From contig NZ_NETK01000001.1 of assembly GCF_002343915.1 (NCBI RefSeq), positions 496,001 through 560,000 of the forward strand: a stretch of DNA of 64,000 bases. The letters run 5' to 3'. Shown in pieces: positions 12,541-21,524 of this stretch. The position numbers and the translations under genes were made by a program. How positions within the stretch are numbered: the first letter of the stretch is position 1; every line of letters begins with the position of its first letter. The stretch comes from Nannocystis exedens (lineage in GTDB: Bacteria > Myxococcota_A > Polyangia > Nannocystales > Nannocystaceae). Below the pieces are notes generated by a model, which saw nothing but the letters and a program-made list of their open reading frames with translations, had not been told where the DNA came from and made no database searches.

Positions 12541-12620
12541 GGACATGCCCCTCGAGGCATGTCCCTAAAGGCATGGGCATGAAGACATGTACCTCGGCGC
12601 ATGTCCTCCGCGCCATGCTC
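12541..12620. repeat. Cluster of dispersed palindromes after the histidine kinase
   Basis: Starting 6 bases after the stop codon: ggacatgcccctcgaggcatgtcc, then aaggcatgggcatgaagacatgt and cgcatgtcc. These are several half-sites of the family in both orientations. It lies between convergent genes (histidine kinase and pirin). Confidence 0.75.
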
Positions 12621-12728
12621 GTCGCTCGCCGCGACGACGGCCTGCCGGCCTCGTCTTGAAGACATTGCACCGCGAGGGCGCCGGGCTCCCCGCACGTCGG
12701 CCCCCGCATCCGCGCGCGCCCGGCCGCC

Positions 12729-13673
12729 TCAGCCGATGAGGCGGCCGGCGCGGTAGTCGGCGAACGCCTGCCGCAGCTCCTCGTCGGTGTTCATCACGAA
12801 CGGCCCGCGGCGGGCCACCGGCTCGCCCAGCGGCCGGCCGGCGAGCAGCAAGAGGCGCGCCCCCTCGTCGCTCGAGACCGCCAGCGTGTCGCCGTGGCCG
12901 AGCACGCCGACCTGTCCCTTGAGCAATTTGCGGCCGTCGCTGCCGAGCCGCGCCGCGCCCTCGAGCACGTAGGCGAACGACGAGGTCAGGTCGCAGGCGA
13001 TGTGCTGGCGCAGGGCCGCCCCGGCCGCGAGGCTCACGTCCATCAGCAGCGGCCGCACCGTCACCCCGTCGACCGGCCCGCGCTTGCCGGCCAGCTCACC
13101 GGCGACCAGCCGCACCTGCGCGTCGTCGACGGTCAGCGTCGGGATCGTCTCCGGCCCGAGCTCCTGGTAGCGGGGCTTCGTCATCTTCTCCGCCGCCGGC
13201 AAGTTGACCCACAGCTGGAAGGCCCACAGCTGCCCGTCGCCCTGCTGGCGCGGCATCTCCTCGTGGACGATCCCGCGGCCCGCCGTCATCCACTGCGCCG
13301 CCCCGGCCCCGATCCGCCCGTGGTTGCCGACGCTGTCGCGGTGCTCGAACGCCCCCGCGAGCACGTACGACACGGTCTCGAACCCGCGGTGCGGGTGCTC
13401 GGGGAAGCCGGCCTGGTACTCGTCGGGCCGATCGCTGCGGATCTCGTCGAGCAACAGGAACGGGTCCAGCGCCGGCAACCCGCGGTGCCCGAGCGCGCGC
13501 CGGATCGTCACTCCGGCCCCGTCGCGCGACGGCTGAAACTCGTGCACCGCCGTCACGTCCCGCACCGTCGCGCTCTTCTTCACCAGCGGCGTGGTGATGG
13601 CCGGCGGTGTACAGCCGGTGAACAGCAGCGCGGGAGCGGCCTTCAAGAGCGAGCGGCGCGTCGTGACGGACAC
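12729..13673 (-). CDS. Exported pirin-family protein (Tat/lipoprotein signal)
   Basis: Pirin is a bicupin metalloprotein family; some members have quercetin 2,3-dioxygenase activity, others are regulators. The 314-residue protein has the pirin metal motif EHPHRGFETVSYVLAGAFEH, followed by the second pair in GRGIVHEEMP, so the expected His-x-His, His and Glu ligands are present. Unusually for pirin, it starts MSVTTRRSLLKAAPALLFTG then Cys: a twin-arginine pattern followed by a lipobox (LFTGC). This predicts export and lipid anchoring. Monocistronic; convergent with the histidine kinase gene. Enzymatic role is unknown. Confidence 0.92.
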   Translation of the reverse strand: MSVTTRRSLLKAAPALLFTGCTPPAITTPLVKKSATVRDVTAVHEFQPSRDGAGVTIRRALGHRGLPALDPFLLLDEIRSDRPDEYQAGFPEHPHRGFETVSYVLAGAFEHRDSVGNHGRIGAGAAQWMTAGRGIVHEEMPRQQGDGQLWAFQLWVNLPAAEKMTKPRYQELGPETIPTLTVDDAQVRLVAGELAGKRGPVDGVTVRPLLMDVSLAAGAALRQHIACDLTSSFAYVLEGAARLGSDGRKLLKGQVGVLGHGDTLAVSSDEGARLLLLAGRPLGEPVARRGPFVMNTDEELRQAFADYRAGRLIG

Positions 13674-14341
13674 GCCCTCACGCTAAGCCCGCCCGCACAG
13701 CGTTTCAACAACCCGGCGATGCGCCTCATGTCACGTGCCGCGGCATGGCCGAACGGTCATGTGTCCGCCGGCGGCGAGGCCGCCGGACGCGTCGTCCGTG
13801 GATCCACCCGCCAGCCCCGTGGCCCGAGCCGAGGGTGCCCGGCACCGTGATCACTGCAACAGCAAGAGGCGAGCCAGCGCCGTTCGACCACAAGGACATG
13901 CGCTCCTCCGTGCATTTCGCGTCGGCGCAGCGGACGTCGGAGGCGGCCGAGTTCGGCTCGCTCGCTTGCGGAGTCGACAGCGCCGGCGACGCTCTTCGTC
14001 GCGTGAAAGGGCCTGCGCAAGCGAGGCTCACGGGACGCCGGCGGCGAACTGTCCGCTCCGTCGCGGCCCGGCGACCGCGGCAGCCGGTCCGATCCCCGCG
14101 CACCCCCTGGCCGCCGATCCTTCGCTCCCAGCCCGCGGATCGCGGATCGATCCCCCCCGCGCGCCTCGCCTCGGGCCCTAACCGCTGCGTCGGCCGCTCT
14201 TCTGCCCGCTCGAGCGCCGGGCCGCTCATCACGACTTCGCGAGCTCCCGCTCGCGTGAACCGGACGCTGCGGCGCGGATGCCCGACGCCAGGCTTGTTCG
14301 CCTGCGCCGTCACCGGAGCGAGTCGAGCGACCTCGTCGGCC
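13674..14341. other. Gene-free stretch
   Basis: About 670 GC-rich bases between the pirin gene start and the 3' end of the acyl-AMP ligase fusion gene. It contains scattered half-sites of the palindrome family (ctcatgtcacgtgccgcggc around 13726, ggtcatgtgtcc at 13754). No gene, RNA or terminator was recognised; overlapping open frames in all phases look random. Confidence 0.5.
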
Positions 14342-17233
14342 TCAGCTGCGCTCGCTCGGATCGAGCCCCTGGATCCCCGCCACCATCACCGCGTGCAGGC
14401 GAGGCTCGTCGATGTGCGCCGCGATCGCGTCGGCGGTGCGGTCGCGCAGGCGTACGATGTCGACCAGCGTCTTGCCCTCGGGCGCGAGGGCCGGCAGCAC
14501 CTGCACGTCGATCGGGACATGTCGCGGGAGCCATGTCCCATCGTGCAGGGCGCTGCGAGTGCCGCGCAGCGCGATCGGCACCACCGGCACGCCGAGCTCG
14601 CTGGCCAGGCGGAACGCCCCGAGCTTGAACGGACGCAGCCCGGCCTCGCGGCTGAACGTGCCCTCCGGGAACACGACCACCGGCGCGCCCGCGCGCAGCA
14701 CCTCCGCCACCGCCTCGAGCCCGGCCAGCGCGCGCTCCGCCTGCAGGCGCTCGATCAGCACGTGGCCGGCCCGGCGGATCAGCGGCCCGAAGGCCCGGTT
14801 GTCGCGGCACTCGCCCTTGACCACGAAGCGGATCGTGTCGGGCAGCGCCGCCAGCAGCACGAACGGGTCGAGGTAGCTGCAGTGGTTGGGCGCCAGGATA
14901 CATGGCCCTTCGGGCATGTTCTCGAGGCCAGTCACGTTCGGGCGCAGGCCGATCGTCGTCAGCGTCGCGCGCGCCACGTTGCGCGAGAACTTGCGCAGCG
15001 GCGCGCCGGACGGGATCAGGCGCCCGGCCGCGGTCGAGGCCGCCAGCATGCCGCCGAACGTGCCGAGGGCGAAGCTGCCGTACGCGACCTCGCCGGCGCG
15101 GCCGGCCAGCGCCCTCGCGCGGCGCGGCAGCCCGCGCAGGTACAGCCCCGCGGCCTGGCGGGCGAACGACCCGTGCCCGCGGCCGAGCTCGCCGGCGAGG
15201 TACAGCCGGCGCGTGTCGCCGCGGCGGATCTTCCCGCTCGACGTCTTCGGCACCGCGCCGGGCCCCGTCAGCACCACGCGGTCGGGCGGGATCCCGACCG
15301 TGCCCGCGATCGCCTCGCCGATCTTCTGCTGCAGCGCCGCGCGGGCCTCGGGTCGCTCCTCCTTCGTCTCCGCGACCACCACGATCGACTCGGTGCCGCT
15401 GCCGTCGTCGCGCACGGCGAACGCCGCCACGCAGCCCTGGCGCACCCCGGGCACCGCCCCGGCCGCGGCCTCGAGCTCGTGCGGGTAGTAGTTGCGGCCG
15501 CCCTTGATGATCAGGTCCTTCACGCGGCCGGAGATGAACAGCTCGCCGTCGACGAGGTAGCCGAGGTCGCCCGAGTCGACCCAGCCGCCCTCCAGCTTGA
15601 CCTTCGCGGTCGCCTCCGGGTTGCGGTAGTAGCCCTTGAACGCCGACGGCCCGCGGAACAGGATCCGGCCCTGGCGGCGGTCGGGCAGCGTCGCGCCGGC
15701 CTCGTCGGCGATCCGCACCTCGTGGTTCGGCACCGCCGAGCCGCAGCCGACGAAGTGCAGCACCTCGCTCTCGGGCGCGCCTCCGGCGGCCGGTCGCGCC
15801 TCGCCCGTCGCCTCGAACGTCGCGCGCTCGACCCGGTCGACGAGCGGCCCGCGGCCCGGCGGCGGGAACGTCACCGCGACCATGTTCTCGGCCAGGCCGT
15901 AGGCGCAGAACAGCGCCTCGCGGCGGAAGCCCGCGGGCGCGAGGTGGTCGGCGAAGCGATCGAGCGTGGCCGGCAGGATCGGCTCGGAGCCGTTGAGCAG
16001 CGCCCGGATCTGGCCGAGCTGCAGCGGCGCGATCGTCTCGGGCGGCACCCGCTTGACGCACAGGTCGAACGCGAAGTTCGGCGCGCAGGCGATCGTGCCC
16101 TTGTAGCGCGAGAACGCCTGCAGCCACCGCTCCGGCCGGGCCAGGAACGTCACCGGCGACAGGATCACCGTGGGTGTCCCGAAGTACAGGTTCATCAGCC
16201 ACCCGCCGACCAGCCCCATGTCGTGGTAGAGCGGCAGCCAGCTGACCATCACGTCGCCGGCCCGCAGCGCGCAGCCCTCGGCCGCCGCGCGGATGTTGGC
16301 GAGCACGTTGGCGTGCGTCAGCTCGACGCCCTTGGGGTCGCCGGTGCTGCCCGACGTGTACTGCAGCAGCGCCGTGTCGTCCCCGCGCAGGTCGGCCGCC
16401 ACCGCGGTGTCGAGGCTGGCGTCGGCCAGCGCCTCGTCGACGTCGACCACCTGCCCGAGCGCCGGCACCTGGTCACGCACCAGCTCGGCGACCCTGGCCG
16501 CGCGGGCGAACGTGATCAGCACCTCGGCCTCGGCGTTGGCCAGGATCTTCGCCTCGCGCTGGATGTACTCGGCGATCCGGTCGAGGCGGAACGGCGGGTA
16601 CAGCGGCACCGGCACCCCGCCGGCCAGCAGCGCGCCCATGAACGCCGCGAAGTACCCGCGCGACGTCGGCAGCATGATCGCCACCTTGCCCCCCGGCCTC
16701 AGCCCGCGCCGCCGCAGCGCCGCCGCCACCCGGCCCGCGTCGCGCCGCAGCGCCGCGTAGGTGATCGCCTCCTCGCGCCCGTCCTCGCGCAGGAGCATGA
16801 TGTGGACCCGCCCCGGCGCGTGCGCCACGTGGTGCTCGAGCGCCTCGATCAGCGTCTGCGCGGCGGCGGGCGCCGGCGCCGGCGGCTCGGTCGGAAGGGA
16901 CAGGTCCTCGGGGACATGCGCTTTCGGACCTGTGCTCTCGGGCATGTCCGAGGCGCCATCCCCGCGCGCCTTGCGGGCCAGCGCGACCAGCTGGCGCGGC
17001 GTGTCGGCGACGCTGAGCGCCTCCTCGGGGAACACCACGCCGAGGCGGGCTTCGAGGCGGCCGAGCAGCTCGACGCGCTCGAGGCTGCCGAGGCCGAGCT
17101 CGCGCTCGAGCGACGCGTCGAGGTTGAGGTGGCCGAGGCCGCGTCCGTCGCCGACGGCAAAGATGAGCTCGCCGACGACGGCGAGGACCGTGGCCTCCTC
17201 GATCGGGCCCGGGGCGGAGGGCGTGGCTGACAT
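14342..17233 (-). CDS. ACP - fatty acyl-AMP ligase - acylglycerolphosphate acyltransferase fusion
   Basis: Three-domain protein, about 963 residues from ATG 17233 (a GTG at 17242 is also possible). Residues 1-85 form an acyl carrier domain with the phosphopantetheine site LGLGSLERVELLGRL. An acid/Pro linker carrying palindrome elements follows. The adenylation domain (about 125-690) shows LLQYTSGSTGDPKGVELTH, SWLPLYHDMGLVGGWLMN and DSGDLGYLVDGELFISGR, typical of fatty acyl-AMP ligases (FadD32-like). The C-terminal 200 residues are a PlsC-type acyltransferase with NHCSYLD (the HX4D motif) and VVFPEGTFSREAG. The likely job is to activate a fatty acid, load it on its own ACP and transfer it to a glycerolipid or similar acceptor, without free acyl-CoA. 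The acceptor is unknown. Confidence 0.92.
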   Translation of the reverse strand: MSATPSAPGPIEEATVLAVVGELIFAVGDGRGLGHLNLDASLERELGLGSLERVELLGRLEARLGVVFPEEALSVADTPRQLVALARKARGDGASDMPESTGPKAHVPEDLSLPTEPPAPAPAAAQTLIEALEHHVAHAPGRVHIMLLREDGREEAITYAALRRDAGRVAAALRRRGLRPGGKVAIMLPTSRGYFAAFMGALLAGGVPVPLYPPFRLDRIAEYIQREAKILANAEAEVLITFARAARVAELVRDQVPALGQVVDVDEALADASLDTAVAADLRGDDTALLQYTSGSTGDPKGVELTHANVLANIRAAAEGCALRAGDVMVSWLPLYHDMGLVGGWLMNLYFGTPTVILSPVTFLARPERWLQAFSRYKGTIACAPNFAFDLCVKRVPPETIAPLQLGQIRALLNGSEPILPATLDRFADHLAPAGFRREALFCAYGLAENMVAVTFPPPGRGPLVDRVERATFEATGEARPAAGGAPESEVLHFVGCGSAVPNHEVRIADEAGATLPDRRQGRILFRGPSAFKGYYRNPEATAKVKLEGGWVDSGDLGYLVDGELFISGRVKDLIIKGGRNYYPHELEAAAGAVPGVRQGCVAAFAVRDDGSGTESIVVVAETKEERPEARAALQQKIGEAIAGTVGIPPDRVVLTGPGAVPKTSSGKIRRGDTRRLYLAGELGRGHGSFARQAAGLYLRGLPRRARALAGRAGEVAYGSFALGTFGGMLAASTAAGRLIPSGAPLRKFSRNVARATLTTIGLRPNVTGLENMPEGPCILAPNHCSYLDPFVLLAALPDTIRFVVKGECRDNRAFGPLIRRAGHVLIERLQAERALAGLEAVAEVLRAGAPVVVFPEGTFSREAGLRPFKLGAFRLASELGVPVVPIALRGTRSALHDGTWLPRHVPIDVQVLPALAPEGKTLVDIVRLRDRTADAIAAHIDEPRLHAVMVAGIQGLDPSERS

Positions 17234-17313
17234 GGCGGGCACGATACCCGATCCGCGCCGCCCTCGCCGTCACCGGCGCGGCGGGCCCAGGCGCGCGCGC
17301 CGGCGGCCGCGGC

Positions 17314-18777
17314 TCACTGCAGCTTGAACTCGATGCGGCGGTTCTTGGCCTTGCCGGCCTTGGTGTTGTTGTCGGCGATCGGCTCGTCGGGGCCGGCGCC
17401 GCGGGTCGTGATCCGCGCGGAGTCGATCCCCTTGTCGGTCAGGTACTTCTTGACCGCGTCGGCGCGCCGCTTCGACAGGTCGACGTTGTGGTCGCGGTCG
17501 CCCGAGCTGTCGGTGTGGCCGCTGATCTCGACCTTCACCGACGGGAAGTCCTTCAGCACCCTGACCGCGTTGTCGAGCGTCCCGCGCGACGTCTTCTTGA
17601 TCGTGTCCTTGTCGACGTCGAAGTAGATGCCCTTGATGACGCCGGTGAACTTGGTGACCGCGCGCGGGACCTCGTCGGCGCAGCCGTCGTCGTCCTGGTA
17701 GTTGTTGCGGGTCTCCGGGATCGCCGGGCACTTGTCGTCGCGGTCGGGGATCCCGTCCTTGTCCTTGTCGGGCAGCGGGCAGCCGTCGGGCGCGATGCCC
17801 TTGTCGTCGGGGCACTTGTCCTTGCTGTCGACGAAGCCGTCGCCGTCGCGGTCCTTCTCCGGGCAGCCGTCGGGCGCGATGCCCGGCTCCTGCGGGCAGG
17901 CGTCGACCGAGTCGAGGAAGCCGTCGCCGTCGGCGTCGCCCTCGACCGCCACCGGGCAGCCGTCGGGCGCCACGCCCGGGGTCGTCGGGCACTTGTCGAC
18001 CGAGTCCTTGAACCCGTCGCCGTCGCTGTCCGGATCGTCCTTCGCGGCCGGCTGCTTCTTGCGCAGCACGAACGACAGGCCGAGCAGCACCTCGAGGTGG
18101 TGCGTGCGGCCGCCGTCGATCGCGTACTGGGCGGTCGCGTTGTCGCGGACGTCGAGGCGCAGCGCCAGGTAGTCGTTGATGTAGAACTTCACGCCGCCGC
18201 CGAAGTGGATCGCCGGGTCGACGTCGCCGCCGAGCCCCGACGTGCCGAGCAGCCCGGCGCCGATCAGCACGAACGGCGAGATCCGGTACGGCAGCTGCGC
18301 CAGCGCGTAACCGCGGAAGCCGCCGAGCACCGCGCCCTTGCCGTCGTTCTCGGTCTTCGTCGGCATGATCGCGCCCTCGAGCTCGAGCCCGAGGAACGAC
18401 AGCGGATAGAAGCCCGCGCGCAGGCCGATGTCGGGCGCGACCGTCTTGTACGGCTGCCAGTTGGGCGGCTCGCCCGGCTGCGGCGGCAGGTACAGCTCGT
18501 GGTCGCGGGCCGGGAACATCAGGCCGGCGAAGATCCCGAACTCGCCCGACATCGCCGTCGGCCGGTAGCGCTTGATCCACGGCACCCCGCTGCGATCCTT
18601 CGCCTTCTTCTCGCGCTTCTTCTTGCCGGCCTTGGCGTCGCCCTTGGCCTCGGCGCCGGCCGGCGCCAGCGAGATCGACCCCTCCGCCTTCGCGCCCTCC
18701 GGCTCCTGCGCCGCCGCCGGCAGCGAGAGTGACGAGAGGACCACAGCAGCAGCGACGGGGAGCGAGAGCTTGGACAT
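17314..18777 (-). CDS. OmpA-family outer-membrane protein with thrombospondin type 3 repeats
   Basis: 487 residues from MSKLSLPVAAAVVLSSLSLP, a clear signal peptide ending near AAAQ; an open frame continues upstream to 19026 but lacks a start signal. Residues about 55-240 look like a beta-barrel (FGIFAGLMFPARD, ALRLDVRDNATAQYAID). Four to five calcium-binding-type TSP3 repeats follow (DSDGDGFKDSVDKCP, GDADGDGFLDSVDACP, DRDGDGFVDSKDKCP, DKDGIPDRDDKCP). The OmpA C domain begins at KGIYFDVDKDTIKK and contains KVEISGHTDSSGDRDHN and LSKRRADAVKKYL, which bind peptidoglycan. It likely tethers outer membrane to cell wall; such TSP3-OmpA proteins are common in myxobacteria. Confidence 0.93.
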   Translation of the reverse strand: MSKLSLPVAAAVVLSSLSLPAAAQEPEGAKAEGSISLAPAGAEAKGDAKAGKKKREKKAKDRSGVPWIKRYRPTAMSGEFGIFAGLMFPARDHELYLPPQPGEPPNWQPYKTVAPDIGLRAGFYPLSFLGLELEGAIMPTKTENDGKGAVLGGFRGYALAQLPYRISPFVLIGAGLLGTSGLGGDVDPAIHFGGGVKFYINDYLALRLDVRDNATAQYAIDGGRTHHLEVLLGLSFVLRKKQPAAKDDPDSDGDGFKDSVDKCPTTPGVAPDGCPVAVEGDADGDGFLDSVDACPQEPGIAPDGCPEKDRDGDGFVDSKDKCPDDKGIAPDGCPLPDKDKDGIPDRDDKCPAIPETRNNYQDDDGCADEVPRAVTKFTGVIKGIYFDVDKDTIKKTSRGTLDNAVRVLKDFPSVKVEISGHTDSSGDRDHNVDLSKRRADAVKKYLTDKGIDSARITTRGAGPDEPIADNNTKAGKAKNRRIEFKLQ

Positions 18778-18979
18778 GGCGCGGACTCGTGGGGAGGCGC
18801 CGCGCCGGCGATGCGCGGCAAACCCTTGTACATGCGTTCGTCGGCGTTGCCTAGGCAGCGCCAGCCCCCGTGCGGCCGCGAAGACCCGGCCCGGGCCGCC
18901 GCGCATGGTTCTACGGACAGGTGCAGACGACCCTCGCGACCGCGCGCGCCAGCGCCCCTGTGGTACGGTCCCGCGCGCC

Positions 18980-19336
18980 ATGACGGCCGTCCTCTTCGCC
19001 CATCCTCGCTGCGACACCTGCCGCAACGCGCGGCGCTGGCTCGACGCGCACCACGTCGCCTACGACGTCGTCGACCTCACCGTCCGCGCCCCGACCTCCG
19101 CCGAGCTGCGCGCGATCCAGCAGAACTCCGGTCTGCCCGCGCGCAAGCTGTTCAACACCTCCGGCCAGGCCTACCGCGCCGGCGGCTTCGGCGAGCGGCT
19201 CAAGGCCATGGACGACGACGCCATGATCGCCGCGCTGGCGGCCGACGGTCTGCTCGTCAAGCGCCCGATCTTCACCCGCGGCGCGCTCGCCCTGGTCGGC
19301 TTCTCTGCGGACGCCTACGCGCGCGCGCTCGCCTGA
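18980..19336 (+). CDS. ArsC/Spx-family thioredoxin-fold protein (YffB-like)
   Basis: 118-residue thioredoxin-fold protein of the arsenate reductase/Spx/YffB group. It starts MTAVLFAHPRCDTCRNARRW with a CxxC pair, followed by LDAHHVAYDVVDLTVRAPT, GLPARKLFNTSGQAYRAGG and LLVKRPIFTRGALALVGFS, the familiar RP segment. ATG at 18980 begins the conserved fold; longer frames upstream are not supported. Both arsenate reductase and uncharacterised thiol-redox (YffB) functions are possible. No ars genes are adjacent, so arsenic resistance is not implied. It lies 97 bases upstream of a small outer-membrane-like protein on the same strand. Confidence 0.85.
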   Translation: MTAVLFAHPRCDTCRNARRWLDAHHVAYDVVDLTVRAPTSAELRAIQQNSGLPARKLFNTSGQAYRAGGFGERLKAMDDDAMIAALAADGLLVKRPIFTRGALALVGFSADAYARALA

Positions 19337-19433
19337 GCGGCCTGTAAGAGCCCGCGCAGGCCGGTCGTTGGGGGACCGCCGGCACGCACCGCGAGGAAAT
19401 CGGTTCGCGGTTCGCCGGGTCCACAGGTACGCC

Positions 19434-20027
19434 ATGACCGCCCTCGCCTATCCCCGCCCCGTCCGCCTGCCGGCCTCCGCCAAGCTCGTCCTCCTCGCCC
19501 TCCTCGCCGCCCTCGCCGTGATCGCCCCCCGGCCCGCGCGCGCGAGCGAGGGCGAGGTCGCGACCGACTTCAAGCGCGGCGTGTTCGCCGAGTTCGCCTG
19601 GCGCCCCGCCCTCGTGCCGCTGCGCAACGACGCCATGCCGGCCGCGCGCACCCACATGACCCTGGGCGCCCGCCTGTCCCCCGCAATCGCGCTCGGCACC
19701 ATGGCCCACATGACGATCTATTTCGACAAGGACCAGAAGGTCGGCGCCGGCCTCGACGCGATGATCCAGGTCAACGTCACCCGCGGCTTTTATCTCCGCG
19801 CCGGCGCCGGCGCGATCAGCCACGTCCCGGTCGCCCGCGAGATCACGACGCGCACCCCCGGCTACGGCGGTCAAGTCGGCCTCGGCTACGCCTTCCGCCT
19901 CGGCAAGGACAAGGGCAAGGGCCCCGGCGCCGCGCTCGCTCTCGGCGCCGACTACGACCTGCGGATCCTCCCCGACAAGCGCCGCCGGGGCATCCTCGTC
20001 CTCGGCCTCTCCTTCATGTTCGGCTGA
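19434..20027 (+). CDS. Small secreted/outer-membrane beta-barrel-like protein, unknown function
   Basis: 197 residues from MTALAYPRPVRLPASAKLVL. There is a Leu/Ala-rich signal peptide ending around PARASEG. The mature part alternates hydrophobic and polar residues with many Gly (MTLGARLSPAIALGT, FYLRAGAGAISHVPV, GGQVGLGYAFRLG) and ends in LVLGLSFMFG. A terminal aromatic is typical of outer-membrane barrels, here Phe followed by Gly. No named family was recognised. The ATG at 19434 is chosen because the signal peptide starts there. A role in the outer membrane is inferred from composition only. Confidence 0.75.
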   Translation: MTALAYPRPVRLPASAKLVLLALLAALAVIAPRPARASEGEVATDFKRGVFAEFAWRPALVPLRNDAMPAARTHMTLGARLSPAIALGTMAHMTIYFDKDQKVGAGLDAMIQVNVTRGFYLRAGAGAISHVPVAREITTRTPGYGGQVGLGYAFRLGKDKGKGPGAALALGADYDLRILPDKRRRGILVLGLSFMFG

Positions 20028-20171
20028 GGCCGCGTTCGTCGACCGGCCGCGGAGCCATCACGTTCGCTCGCAGCCGCGAGTCATGGCCCGTCCCTCCGCG
20101 ACCCCGCGCTCCCGCATCCTCGCTCACCCGCGCCGCGCAACGTGGATGGTCTCCCGCTGGCGATGCTTCAG

Positions 20172-20338
20172 CTCGATCGCCCGCGCCTCCGGCAACTCGA
20201 GCCGCGGCCCCACGCATCACGTCCGCCTCGCTACCCCGTGGTCCCTCATCGCCTCGATCGCTCGCAACTCGCTCGCGCAGCCGCGTCACGTCCGGCTCGC
20301 CACCACCGCGGTCGCCAGCGCCTCGATCGCTCGCCGCA
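20172..20338. repeat. Degenerate repeats of the aminotransferase 3' end
   Basis: The string CTCGATCGC recurs at 20172, about 20253 and about 20322. The 50 bases 20217-20266 match 20282-20331 at about 38 of 50 positions without gaps (both contain TCACGTCCG and GCCTCGATCGCTCGC). The last copy is the coding C-terminus of the aminotransferase gene; the others lie just downstream, as if its tail had been duplicated and then decayed. Confidence 0.6.
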
Positions 20339-21524
20339 CCCGCGCCGTGCTCTCGTAGCAGGGGGCGCCCAGCCGCAGCAGCGGCGTGCGCTTGCCCGCT
20401 CGGCGATCGACCACGCAGCGCAGGTGGATCCCCGCCCGATGCAGCGCCGTGCACACCGCCTCGACGTCGACCCCCGGCAGCGCCACGCTGACCGTCGCCA
20501 GCAGTTGCTCGGCCGTCGGCGGCGCCTCGCGCTCCTCGCCCGTGATCGGGTCGAAGAACCGGTGCGCCACGCCGGCCGCGACCAGTCGCTCGTGGAGCTC
20601 GCGCGCCGACCAGGCCGCGAGGGTGCGGCTCCGCTTGAGCGCGACGTGCCCGAGCGCCGCGTGCAGATCCAGCGCCGCGGCCAGGCCCGCGTAGATCGAG
20701 AAGTCGTGCGTCCCACGCCGCTCGAGCCCCGCCGCGCCGCTCTCCTCGCCGCCTGGGGCCAGCAGCGGCAGTTCGGCCCGCGCCCGCGGGGAAGTCCAGG
20801 CGAAGCCCGTGCCGGGCGGCCCGAACAGCCACTTGTGCCCGCTGGCGACCACGAAGTCGGCCCCCGGCAGCGCCGGCGGCACCAGCCCGAGCGCCTGCGC
20901 CGCGTCGACGATGACGAACACCTCGGGCGCCGCCGCCCGCACCGCCGCCGCGATCTCCCGCACCGGCACGACCTGCCCGATCGTACAGGTCACCTGCGAC
21001 AGCAACACGATCGCCGGCCGCTGCACCGCCGCGATCGCGCCCGCGGCCGCCGGGTCGCGCAGCGCCGAATCGGGCAGCGTCGCGGCGCGAAACCCCGCCT
21101 CGAACGCCGCCGTCGCCGACGGGTGCTCGTGCTCGCTCGTCAGCACCAGCGGCGCCTCTCCGCCGCCGAGCCGCTCGCGCAGCGCGTGACCGATCGTCCG
21201 CAGCGCCTCGCTGGTGCCGGCCGTCAGCGCCGGCGGGTCTCCGCCCCACAGCGCGGCCGCCAGCGCGCGGGCCCGCCGACGCTCCGCCCGCCCGCGCTGC
21301 ACCTGTCCTTCGGGATAGGCGAACAGCTCGTCGTCCCAGAACCCCTGCATCGCCGCGCGCACCGCCTGCGCCGGAGTGGCGATCGACCCGGGGTCGAGGT
21401 TGATGCGCGCCCCGGGGAATTGGCGCACCCGCAACCTGTCCCAGAGGTCCTGGTCTTCGGGCCGCTCACGCAGCGCGCCGAGCACCGACTCGCCGGCCGA
21501 CCGCCGCGCGCTCGCCTCCGTCAC
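20286..21524 (-). CDS. PLP-dependent class V aminotransferase (cysteine desulfurase/isopenicillin-N epimerase superfamily)
   Basis: 412-residue fold type I PLP enzyme. Visible: LTAGTSEALRTIGHALR, LTSEHEHPSA, PEVFVIVDAAQALGL with the cofactor-binding Asp, and the Schiff-base Lys in FVVASGHKWLFGPPGTGFAW. It lacks the Cys-loop of typical group I/II cysteine desulfurases, so it fits the mixed class V group that includes isopenicillin-N epimerase-like and ergothioneine-type lyases. No pathway neighbour reveals its substrate. It starts MTEASARRSAGESVLG. An in-frame AYPEGQVQRG is encoded by a dispersed palindrome (21304-21317, TGTCC-TTCG-GGATA on the plus strand). Confidence 0.88.
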   Translation of the reverse strand: MTEASARRSAGESVLGALRERPEDQDLWDRLRVRQFPGARINLDPGSIATPAQAVRAAMQGFWDDELFAYPEGQVQRGRAERRRARALAAALWGGDPPALTAGTSEALRTIGHALRERLGGGEAPLVLTSEHEHPSATAAFEAGFRAATLPDSALRDPAAAGAIAAVQRPAIVLLSQVTCTIGQVVPVREIAAAVRAAAPEVFVIVDAAQALGLVPPALPGADFVVASGHKWLFGPPGTGFAWTSPRARAELPLLAPGGEESGAAGLERRGTHDFSIYAGLAAALDLHAALGHVALKRSRTLAAWSARELHERLVAAGVAHRFFDPITGEEREAPPTAEQLLATVSVALPGVDVEAVCTALHRAGIHLRCVVDRRAGKRTPLLRLGAPCYESTARVRRAIEALATAVVASRT

